From NCBI GenBank assembly GCA_950097015.1, contig CATNEN010000009.1, positions 1,366,501-1,430,500 of the forward strand: a stretch of DNA of 64,000 bases, in the 5' to 3' direction. The notes under the pieces were generated by a model that ran no database searches, was not told where the DNA came from, and saw only the letters and a program-made list of their open reading frames with translations. Each line of letters opens with the position of its first letter. The stretch's first letter is position 1. Position numbers and translations under genes: made by a program. Source of the stretch: Macrostomum hystrix (Eukaryota > Platyhelminthes > Macrostomidae). This document shows positions 43,301 to 52,473 of the stretch, in pieces.

Positions 43301-43815
43301 CCGACACCGCGGCCGACACCGCAGCCGACACCGCGGCCGACACCGCAGCCGCCGTCGCTGCTACCGCGGGGCCGCCGTTTGCGGCGTCAACGCCCCTGTC
43401 GGCGCGGCGGACGCATACGCCGCCGCCGCCGCCGCCGACACAGCCGCCGCCCCCGCCGTTGACACCGCCGCCGCCGCATCCGCCGACACCCCCGCCGCCG
43501 CCGCCGCCGACACAGCCGCCGCCCCTGCCGTTGACACCGCCGCCGCCACATCCGCCGACACCCCCGCCGCCGCCGCCGCCGACACCGCCGCCGCCGCCGC
43601 CGCCGCTGACAAACAAGCAGAAGCGGAAGCTTCAAACGCAGCCGGCGAGGGATGCCCTGGCTGCAAAGCGGAAGGTAAACCCGCAACTTAACTACGCGCT
43701 TTGTAGCTACGAGTTGTTTTCTGGCATTCTCGCAGGTCTCTGAGGGGCAACGCGTGCCTCGCGGAAAGTTCATACTTGTCAGGCTCTCCGATTGGCTCAG
43801 GGTACCGGACATTTG
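40374..43815 (+). CDS. Tentative spliced Ala/Pro-rich gene, product unknown
   Basis: Likely exons: 40374-40604 (ends GCC|GTAAGT), 41045-41315 (ATCCAG|AGG to GTTG|GTAAGTG), 42946 to about 43100 (TTTTAG|CG, in phase with exon 2), roughly 43230-43670 (Pro/Ala repeats, ends AAAGCGGAAG|GTAAAC) and 43739-43815 (TCGCAG|GTC, ending VRLSDWLRVPDI). The first junctions keep reading phase; the 42.9-43.7 kb part is uncertain. Exon 1 has NFVCPDGKFAIWVN and CPCLLG; exon 2 has RVGARCILWTHGVELRG then Ala/Gln-rich helices. A 12-bp microsatellite fills intron 1 and two minisatellites fill intron 2. No domain is recognised. GC-rich exons against AT-rich introns support a real gene. Confidence 0.4.
40655..40980 (+). 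repeat. 12-bp microsatellite CGCTTTCGCTCT
   Basis: About 27 units lie inside the probable first intron of the 40.4 kb gene. The long Arg/Ser, Ala/Phe and Glu/Ser ORFs across it are artefacts of the period being a multiple of three. Confidence 0.9.
41550..42320 (+). repeat. 18-bp minisatellite GATCCCCCAGTTGACAAT
   Basis: About 40 units with many point variants and a larger repeated block holding a CCCATTTGATGATAATCCCC unit. It lies in the probable second intron. Confidence 0.85.
42461..42690 (+). repeat. 23-bp minisatellite CATGATTCAAACTCTGGTTT
   Basis: Ten tandem units end in TTGC or AGC, and one isolated unit lies at about 42880. It is non-coding. Confidence 0.85.
43262..43610 (+). repeat. 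GC-rich coding-type repeats (GCCGACACCGCG and CCGCCG blocks)
   Basis: 12-bp units (43262-43345) give Ala-Asp-Thr-Ala repeats, followed by a duplicated ~63-bp CCGCCGACACCC block giving a Pro-rich stretch. The frame stays open across both, and the interval probably lies within an exon of the 40.4 kb gene. Confidence 0.7.
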
Positions 43816-44165
43816 AAAAAAACGCAAAATGCAAACCCATTGGTCGTTATGAGTGATTCAACCCGGCACCTGGAAACTGACATATTCAGTTTGTATTTTA
43901 ACTATCAATTTTTATGAGCCAAACAAACCCTAAAAGCGGACTCCCAATTAGCAAGACATCAGCTTTAGCTTATGGCAATTATAATGTAATCATACATTAT
44001 GTTACAGAATGTAAACTTTTAGTAAACCAACATTTCAGAAGTAACAACAAGTGGACAGCAGTGGACAACAAGTGCAACACACAAGTCCATAAGTCCACTC
44101 ATTTTGTTCATTTTTTGTTCATTTTTATCTTCTTAAGAAAAAACACATAAACACATAAGAACACT

Positions 44166-44706
44166 TTAGTGGCGTAGCCAGAAAAAAATACAGGAGGGGG
44201 CCTAAGGCGGACGGGTTTTTAGTTCAGGCGGGGGCCTCTCTCTTCTCTCTTTCTCTCTCTCTGCGCTCTCCATTCTCTCTCCAAGTCTAACTCTCCATCC
44301 TCTCCCTGCACGCTCTCTCCATTCTCACTCCATTCTCTCTCTGCACTCTCTGTCTCCATTCTCTCTCTCCATTCACTCTCTGCACTCTCTCTCCATTCTC
44401 TCCCTGGACGCTCTCTCCATTCTCTCCCTCCATTCACTCTCTGCACTCTCTCCATTCTCTCTCTCCACTCTCTCTCCATTCTCTGTCTGCACTCTCTCTC
44501 CATTCTCTCCCTGCACGCTCTCTCCATTCTCACTCTCCATTCTCTCTCTGCACTCTCTCTCCATTCTCTGTCTCCATTCTCTCTCCAAGTCTCACTCTCC
44601 ATCCTCTCTCTCCTCTCTCCTCCCTCCTCTCTACTCTCTTTCCTACGCCTGAACTAAAAAGCCTGAACTTAGGCCCCTAACTGCCCTCCATGGCTACGTC
44701 GGGGGG
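44166..44706. mobile_element. hAT-like MITE with microsatellite core
   Basis: Imperfect inverted repeats of ~60 bp flank the interval. The left holds GGCGTAGCCAGAA, GGGGGCCTAAG and TTTTTAGTTCAGGCG; the right is the inverse (CGCCTGAACTAAAAAGC, CTTAGGCCCC, ATGGCTACG). GTGGCGTAGCCA-type ends are common in hAT elements. The interior is almost entirely a CTCTCTCCATTCTCTC microsatellite (44230-44635). There is no ORF. Confidence 0.6.
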
Positions 44707-45480
44707 ATTTAATTTTTATACTCATTTAATACTTTTTTTATGGGTTATACAAATTTATAGAAACTTGATACATATTTTATACAATTTTATACAAACTTTT
44801 ACAATTTTATACAAACTTATACCATATTTTTGTTTTTTGGGGTGGGGGGTTCGTTGGAGCATTGTCAGTGTCGGGCTTGCAAAAAGCATGTACGCATGTA
44901 CCTAGACACTGCTTGTGTTCTAGCGGACACCCTTGCCCCGTTGCTCGTCATTCCCTACGTTTATTCCCTGCCCTTCCCGAGGCAATTGACATTTTTAGCC
45001 ATCATGAACTGTGAAGTTTGTTTTTTGAACTTGCCAAATCTGTCAGGTCATGTTTCAGGATCCTGGACACCTCGTGGATGCCTGGCCAGAGAAATGTAAA
45101 AGTTGCGGGGCGTTTTTCTCAAGTCGATCGAGGACTGAAAGAGCTTTCTTTGACACCAAGTGCAGCTCGATTGACCCATCAGAAGTGCCCCGATCGGCCC
45201 CGATAGTGAAGCTAATCGAGTATTGGCATCGAATTTCGGCTATAAATCAATCAGACGACTTGAAGTCCAAGCAACTAGACGCGTCCATCGAGTGGATTCC
45301 TCCATCAAACAGTAGGAGCCCAGTTTTCCGAATTTTACCCGTAACTTTTTTCGGCGACCTCCCCCAGTCTTCGGAGTAGCGTCAATCAACTCGGCGCAAC
45401 GAATTCTATCGGAAAAAGTTGTCCCGCAATATGGGTAAACAAAAATTTTTTTCGCAAAAAATATAATGACTTCTAAATAG
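44707..45480 (+). other. Possible exon fragment, otherwise no gene seen
   Basis: A short open stretch at 45050-45320 has a CKSCGAFF segment (one CxxC) and an IVKLIEYWHRIS helix, preceded by a splice-like AAATCTGTCAG at about 45045. It lacks a clear start or partners, and I cannot name it. Confidence 0.3.
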
Positions 45481-46057
45481 AAAGCAAATGTACAGTATTT
45501 TCGCGAAAAGACTGATATGTTCTTAAACGAAGGAAAGGGCAGTATTTTTGCAAAAGTTCTTAAAGTAGCGTGGCCACATCTTATGGTATTTTTGCGAAAG
45601 TGCATGCGTATTCTTAGACGACGTGTCTTGTACCTTTTTCACCACAGACACATTTAGTATTTTTGCAAATTGCCAAGAGTCATGCATGTATTTTTTTCGC
45701 GAAAAGACTATATACTGTGTACTATATTGAATACTTATGAGTGAAAAATAATGGCAGTTTTTGCCAGAATACTAACGATACGATGACGAATATATTTTTG
45801 CGAAAAAATGTGTTCTAAAACGAATACAAAATGCTGCATTTGTGTGAAAGTACTTTGAGTACTAAAATACAAACAAGAATGCTTAACGTAGTGTGATGAT
45901 TGTTGGTGATGGTATTTTCGCAAAAAGATTAGTGTATTTTCGATCACTTACAAAACAACACCAATATGTAAATCAAATAGTTAAGATAATCAGAAGCTTT
46001 ATAAAATAACTGTAACTAATCATAATGAATGTATTATTTTATAATATCATTTCAAAC

Positions 46058-46267
46058 TTAGGCCTCCTCAATTGCAATCGCTACTGCTGCTGACGCCTCC
46101 GCCTCTTCAGCTGCGGCATACAATAGGTCGTCATCAGCAGGGTCAAATGTACAGCTACTGGCTGCCATCGCTGCTGCTGCTGCTGCTGCTGACGCCTCTG
46201 CCTCTTCAGCTGCGGCATACAATAGGTCGTCGTCAGCTGGGTCAAATGTACAGCTACTGGCTGTCAA

Positions 46268-46302
<35 letters not shown>

Positions 46303-46579
46303 ACGCCTCTGCCTCTTCAGCTGCGAAATACAAAAGCTCATCGTCAGCTGAGTCTAAGCAATTGACTGCCATCGCCGCTTCGACCTCTTCAGCTACGGCG
46401 TATAACATTTGGTCATCTGCCAGGCCGAATACATAGCTATATGATGAATTGTATGTTTCATCATACCCGTAATCATCATAGCCTGGCTCTTCGTTCAGCC
46501 CAACGTCCTCGTCGTGACAGTTGGATGTTTCCGCATCGTTTAGAGTTGGCGCTGATGATGATGATGGTGTTGCAGGCAT
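46058..46579 (-). CDS. Acidic Ala-rich repeat protein, 173 aa (copy B)
   Basis: Homologue of the 217-aa protein of copy A. It keeps the N-terminus (NEEPGYDDYGYDETYN) and the DPADDDLLYAAAEEAEAS repeats, but with about three repeats and longer Ala runs. Differences are substitutions and whole-codon length changes, so the frame is preserved. The C-terminal residues differ (ends IAIEEA against EAEAYV). The function is unknown. Confidence 0.65.
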
Positions 46580-46813
46580 GGCGAGACAATGGGGGCAGTA
46601 TTTAAAATGTTGAACTTGTTTTATTTACTTCATTAATTGTCCAAAGTTTAAACTGCATTGATTACATATTCCCAATCACATAAGATTATCAGCAAGCTTG
46701 TTACCATAGACTAGCAATATGGTTTTTAGTTGGTTACTTTACTAAGGTAAGTGGCGTAACTTATTTACACATTTTAGATTCTTAATTATTATTTCAAATA
46801 AAAAAACTACAAC
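46580..46813. promoter_or_regulatory. Divergent intergenic promoter region (copy B)
   Basis: Near-identical to 13162-13396, including the TATTTAAA box and GGTTACTTTACTAAGGTAAG. It is conserved between copies that have otherwise gained indels. Confidence 0.5.
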
Positions 46814-47260
46814 ATGTCATCCCTGGGTGGGCGGCACAATGGCGGAGATCAACGAGATATCGACAGAGAGGATCACAACTCTGGCAACGACAAACCGATC
46901 TCGTGCCCTACCGTCAGTAGCAGCACAGATGTCGTGATTGGCACTGAGCGACGTCGACGAAGGCACAGCTCGGATAGTAGTTCAGACTCGGATTTTGCTA
47001 TTCTGCCTTCACGTCAACGTGTTCAGTACGTATGGCATCGTCCAGGTGTCGTGCGCATTTACAATCAGAGATTTTCTATTGTGAACGCCAATCCGACACG
47101 GGATTTAGCCGGCCAATTGCAACTGCCGCAGCATGCGCAAGTGACCGATATACAGTCACCAATTGTAATCAGTAGCAACAACAATGGCGGCACTGGCACT
47201 GAAAGAGAGCGCGGCAATGAAAATCGTGCTGCTAATAACTCAGATTTGAATGACATGTAG
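46814..47260 (+). CDS. P152 homologue, 148 aa (copy B)
   Basis: Intact homologue of P152 with the same ERRRRRHSSDSSSDSD block and RPGVVRIYNQRF core. Compared with copy A it lacks one Arg-Asp pair near residue 12 and a few Ser/Asn codons near residue 125, all in frame. No family is known. It shares the divergent promoter with the acidic gene. Confidence 0.68.
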   Translation: MSSLGGRHNGGDQRDIDREDHNSGNDKPISCPTVSSSTDVVIGTERRRRRHSSDSSSDSDFAILPSRQRVQYVWHRPGVVRIYNQRFSIVNANPTRDLAGQLQLPQHAQVTDIQSPIVISSNNNGGTGTERERGNENRAANNSDLNDM

Positions 47261-47754
47261 CAATTCTTTTGTTAAGCACTGTTGCCATTAGTTATAATGA
47301 AATTAATTAACTGATTAGTATAATTAAAAGTTGAAGGTATTTGATTAACACATCTGAGTATTCAATGTCGACAGTGCATGATGCCTGCAAATGTTTTAAA
47401 CTACTTTTACTTTCACTAGCTCTCGTTCACTTACGTGGTATATTCAAAGCATAAGACAGTTTGCCGTCACTATCACCATTAACCACAATCAGATGACTGA
47501 TGAGATCAGTCAGTAAATAAAATATTAATACGCGAACACACATGTGTGCAGTTAGTCAATCGGTTTTTATTAAATTTCACCAATATAATTAAATACTCCA
47601 TACATATATATACAATTTCATTAATTAAACAAATAATTAATCGTGTTATTCTACAATTAGTCCGATTTGCAAAGTCGCAAGAGCAAAAAGAAATGTGTAA
47701 ACTATATATAATACATAAAATTCTGATTCTGTATTCTGATTCTGTACCAGCATA

Positions 47755-48141
47755 ATGGCAAGCAGCAGCAGCAACAACAGCAGCTTTTATTTGTTCCCGG
47801 CGCCATTCCAGGCATTCGTTCTTGCCTTCGCTGCCGAGGAGTTGGAGGATCACTGAGGAAAGCGAGTGAGGCAGCGAGTAAGGTGGCGGCAGCGGAGGTC
47901 GGGACGCCGGGACGGCGCCGGGCGGAGGATGTGATGGCCGCAGCTATGCGGCGGGTCCGAGCGGCCATGCTACGCATGGCCAGGGCTCGCCGCATAGCTG
48001 CGGGGCTTGACCCCTATGTAAGTAGTAACTTTCGATTATTATTTTAAATTGAATATTTGCGATAACACATCTGATAACCAAGCTAACAAACTAAATGAAA
48101 CCTAAAACCCATCTTTCATCCCGCAGCCCGGTGTACTGTGA
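47755..48141 (+). pseudogene. Small Ala/Arg-rich gene, frameshifted (copy B)
   Basis: Exon 1 (47755-48017) starts like copy A (FYLFPAPFQAFVLAFAAEELE) but meets a stop (GATCACTGA, 47850-47858) caused by a small indel. Downstream, the other frame resumes the homologous RRRAEDVM and AMRRVRAAMLRMARARR segments. The intron (48018-48126) and the final exon (48127-48141, PGVL and stop) are intact. Either this is an inactivated copy or there is a one-base sequence error. Confidence 0.65.
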
Positions 48142-48720
48142 TCTGTGAGCTGCGACTAATATCAGCACATACGATACGATGAGAGTGATAGTGTCCGGTG
48201 TGTTAGTGTATTGTGTATGCGCCAAAGGACAAAGGAAAAGACAAATGACAATTTGAAACTATGAGCTCTTATGTGCTCTTTCAAAGGACAATGTGCTCTT
48301 AGATTAAAAAAATATAAATATATAAAAAACAAAAAAGACATTGTTCGTTATAGTTTTCACAATACACAACTTCTTATCTTGGTTACTTATTTTATCATTA
48401 GAATAATATTCATTTTTAGTATATAAGAAATGAACTGACTGGTGGTTATGTGGTGTACATTGGCGTTGAGACTTACTAGAAGACCGACGCAATAGTAATC
48501 GATCAGTCTGATATATAATATCAAGTTAAGTTTATACAAACTTTTTCAGTAGAAAATAAAATAAGAATAATGACGGAAAAGAGAACATATGCTCGATTTT
48601 TTCGCGATTTTTTTTCTTCGTATCCACATTTTTTCTTTCGAAAATACAGTCAGACGTTTTTGGCCATAGACACAAAAAACGGCTGCATATAATTCATATT
48701 GTATGCAGTATTCCTTTTCT

Positions 48721-49700
48721 CAACCTATCTCAGCCTACGAGCATCCGAACTCAGCTACCCATAGAAATCAATGGTGGCAAAGATGGGGGTTTGGCCCATA
48801 GACTCTCTTCGTGACAATCAAACTCAGCAGTGAGCAACCAAACTCAGCCATATTCGTTTTCCCTTGCATAGCAGACCATATTTTGTAATTTTTAAACACT
48901 CGATGCCTCTTAGAGCAGAAAGCACAAGCTAAATGCTCAAAGTTGGTTGACTTAATTAAGTTCGACAGTTTTTCATATTTTCGTCTGTTTCCATGTCTAC
49001 TATATCTTAATTTTCGGCTCTTTTGGTTGTATCTGCAGCCCCTACAGAGAGTGTCTATATAAAGATACAGTATTATATCTGCCCCACTACTCCGCTACTC
49101 CTTATCAGATCCACATCGCCCGGTAAAAAATCAAACATTCCCTAAGAAGGAAGGGGAAGAAAGCAAGGTGATATGAAACCCGAGGGTGGTCAGAAGACAA
49201 GAGAATATTAATTATTGTCGCCTCGATCATTTTCGACCATTTCTACCTGTGGCGAGTAGCTGGGGGATGGCAGGAGACTCGGAGGAGTTAAAAATCATGC
49301 CGAGGGAGCGGACTGCAGATTGGGCGAAGTCATTTTGCTTCCTTCTTACTCGAATCTTTGGGTGGCGGCAATGGTGTGTCGGTGGGGCGAGAGCGACAGT
49401 CAATTGACTGATTTGACTGCCTGGCTGACGGTTGACGTCAGCTCAATATAGAAATTCTGCTCAATTTCCATCTAGGTTTGCGCAGTTTTCACCGTCTAAG
49501 AGTGCACGGATAAAAGTGCAGTTTTTTTCGTTTAACCATGTGTAAATCTATTCGATTACAACCATAAAAGTAATGATTCTGATTGGCTAATAATTCGAGA
49601 ATCGAACTGATATTCGTCCGAAAAATATCAGCAAGATTTATAGCAAGAACCGTCCTAAATCGGTCGTCAGGACCCCAGATTGAGACTCGGAACTATTGAA
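48721..49700. other. Intergenic, no gene seen
   Basis: No convincing ORF. A few CAAACTCAGC-type short repeats occur at 48745-48865. Confidence 0.45.
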
Positions 49701-49704
49701 AGAC

Positions 49705-49910
49705 TCCTGCTTCGATTCTTGGTGTCTCTCCCGCTTTGAGCTTCGATTCTTGGTGTATCTCCTACTTCGATTATTGGTGTCTCCTACTTCGATTCTTGGT
49801 GTGTCTCCTGATTCGGTTTTTTGTGTCTCTTCTGCTTCGATTCTTGGTGACTCCTGCTTCGATTCTTGGCGTCTCCGGCTTCGATTTTTTGTGTCTCTTC
49901 TGCTTCGTAG
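49705..49910 (+). repeat. Minisatellite TTCGATTCTTGGTGTCTCCT
   Basis: About ten degenerate units. Single units recur at 50525-50570. The array abuts the transposase remnant. Confidence 0.7.
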
Positions 49911-49929
49911 ACAGAGTAAAACGCAGATT

Positions 49930-50360
49930 TCTAATCATTTCAGAACCTATTTGCAACTATTTTCAAGGACGCAATGGCTTTAACGATAGGCCGGAATTAT
50001 TAGCATTTTTGGGTGCGTTGCGTTCCGTCTGCGCCGGTGGTATAGCGCAAAAGTTATGCGACAGCAAAAACTGCGCCGATGCCGATGACGGACTGCTAAC
50101 AGCATCAACATCAGAGCCACAGCAGAAATTTTCTGGGGTTTCAGCGGAAACATGTCGAAGCCTATGCAGCATGCGCATCAACCGCATCTTCTGGGAAATC
50201 AACAGGAAAATAAGATGCTCCCAAATAAGATGGATGAAATTGAACAGGAGGAGGTGGTGCCATATATTAGTGGCTACAGCCTTCGAAAAGTCGCAGACTC
50301 AGGTTTCGAAACCTGTCAAAGTCAGTTGTTTTCGCATAAAGCACCTAGTCATAGTGGCTT
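49930..50360 (+). pseudogene. Decayed THAP/P-element-type transposase fragment
   Basis: Frame 1 has FQGRNGFNDRPELLAFLGAL, like the region of P-element/THAP9 transposases that reads as a Gly/Asn then NxPxxxxFxxALR pattern. After a frame change the sequence continues with EVVPYISGYSLRKV, matching the typical GYxxRKL segment. No start, catalytic core or TIRs are found, so this is a 3' remnant. Confidence 0.45.
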
Positions 50361-51108
50361 CATGAGACACAAGGAGTCTACTATGTATACCATCAACGGA
50401 AAGTTGCAACTCGTTTATAAAAAGTGAAATGTTGCTCCGTGATCCGTGAAATGTTGCATCGTCCACTGTTCACACACGTGTGATGGAGCGAATTCTAGAA
50501 CGCTTCCGAGCAGCAGCTGTCTGCTGCTTCGATTTTTGGTGTCTCCAGCTTCGATTCTTGGTGTCTCCTTTGATGGAAGGTTATGCCATTTTAAACAAAT
50601 ACAGTAGCCAGCGTGCGTATGTGCGAAAGCATACGATGTGGCCTTGGTCATGGATACAATTTTAAAAAAAAAACTTATTACAAACACTAAACTAAACTTA
50701 ACTATACTATTATTTTAAAATAGAACTGCCTACACTAGCAAAATACCAACACTATATTTGACTATACTATTATTATAAAATAGAATTGCCTACACTAGCA
50801 ACTGGCCATTTTTCTTTCTTTAAATCGAATTGTTCTAGGTCCCTGAGATTTTGAGAATACAGCCCTAAAGGTTCATTTAAAAATATGTTTAGTCGAGAAA
50901 CTAAAAATGGAACTCACGCGTTTAATGCATACTGCTTCGTTCTAGTCGCTCACAAACTATTAAATGCACGCACACAGATCTGGACGAGAATTTTTAGCGC
51001 TTCACTGGCTGACTTTAAAAAACAAACATATACTTGTATAACCACTTCATGTCTAGTCTATGGCATTACTCGGGACTCGAGAGAGCCTTCGACTAGACTG
51101 TTTAGCTT

Positions 51109-51245
51109 CATGAGGCATTTCTATTGGTTAAACTGCCACAGGAGTTTAGCTTCATGAGGGATTTCTATTGGTCAAACTGCCACAGGAGTTTAGCTTCATG
51201 ATGCATTCAATGGGTAAACTGCCACTGCCACAGGAGTTTAGCTTC
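51109..51245 (+). repeat. Three ~53-bp tandem repeats
   Basis: The unit starts TTTAGCTTCATGAGGCATTT and ends AACTGCCACAGGAG. Three imperfect copies; non-coding. Confidence 0.7.
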
Positions 51246-51421
51246 AACCCGGCTCTGGTTGGCTGGAACTTAGGGACGAAAAATCTTGCGAGACGCACTA
51301 TCGACAGACAGGCCCCCGTTTGGGGTGGCTGACTTTTTCACACCCGCAGACGGACCAAGAACTTAACGGAAGGCTGTATAATGCTCTGCTAACAAGTCCA
51401 GTGTGTAAATGTACGAGTATA

Positions 51422-51562
51422 ATATTCCCCGTTTATTTTGTTGTCTAGCGGGCAAAAGCAAGAGGTGTCTCGTTTATTGACCGAGGCGAAGCCGAGGTCA
51501 ATGAGTGAGATACCGAGTGCTTTTGGCCCTAGACAACTAAATGAGTGGGGAATATGATATGT
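51422..51562. repeat. Fold-back (hairpin) element
   Basis: A near-complete inverted repeat: ATATTCCCC...TTGTCTAG on the left pairs with CTAGACAA...GGGGAATAT on the right. The core ATTGACCGAGGCGAAGCC is followed by GAGGTCAAT. Likely a MITE; no ORF. Confidence 0.7.
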
Positions 51563-52473
51563 ATCCAGTATCCCTAACTTGAAACGGGCAAACGGACGAG
51601 GTCAGAAAATTTATTGATTATTGATTCGTTCGCTCGTTTAATTCTGTTTGTCTATGGTTGTGTTATAGTTCTGTGTTATAGTTTATTTATTTGCATCGAT
51701 GCACTAGTGCAAATAAATGAAAAGCTTAAAAACATAGAAAACTGCCCGGCGCAAGTGGGGGATACATTAGTGTTTTCTTATCCGATCAAGTATAAGATTT
51801 TCGCTACGTCAGTATTCAGGAGTTAGCCAATACTCAGTGCACACACAGTGGCTGTTGGGATCTTTCTAAGCGTAAAATTTGCTAACAAATGTAAAACTCT
51901 GTGATGAAGCTTTGTAATTAGTAAATTGTTAAAAAGGGTTGGTGATTGGCACTCGGGTGATTTGGTCCAGAGGCGGGTGGGGTGGATGAATCATACTCTA
52001 CTATAATCTCCCTCAAACTCTGGTTTGCTTATAAGTTAATTCTTGTCCTTCTTGTCCTTGTTCGTTTATTCAGTGCTCAATGTCGGCGTTAAAATTTAAC
52101 TGGTTAAATTTTGCAGAGTAAATTTAGTAAACTCTTATAATGAACATGTCTTCTCAACAAGAAACAAGTGCGGTTGACAATTCCCACAATCTGTGTTGGA
52201 CTCTTTAGCTGAATTTCTGCTGCCATTCTTCCGAATTGGGAGCGAGTGCGAGTCGCTGGCATCTCCATACAAGATTAATCTCGAAAGAAATGAGGTGCAA
52301 CATATTTATTTGAACTCACACATTCAATTCACTATTGTAAGCATACTCATGGAGCTGCTAATCTAATTAATCAGTGAGTTATCAATACACAGTCATAAAC
52401 AATTGCGAATTGATAATCGCTAAGAAAAAAATAATCAGAGGCGTCAGAGCACAAGTATTTGAGTTTGCTGCCT
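51563..52473. other. Intergenic, no gene seen
   Basis: Only short ORFs without recognisable content. It ends at the stop of the ferric-reductase-like gene. Confidence 0.45.

Larger units (their letters stand above)
45480..48720 (+). mobile_element. Copy B of the A/B/C element family
   Basis: It is collinear with copy A from the sequence before the acidic gene (45735-46040 matches 12130-12500) through the acidic gene, P152, the small gene and the terminal segment (48350-48570). It then matches 1325-1480 and 28560-28710 (TCGAAAATACAGTCAGACGT). It lacks a replication gene and P126. It has decayed single iteron-like palindromes (45495 and 45695). Confidence 0.65.
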
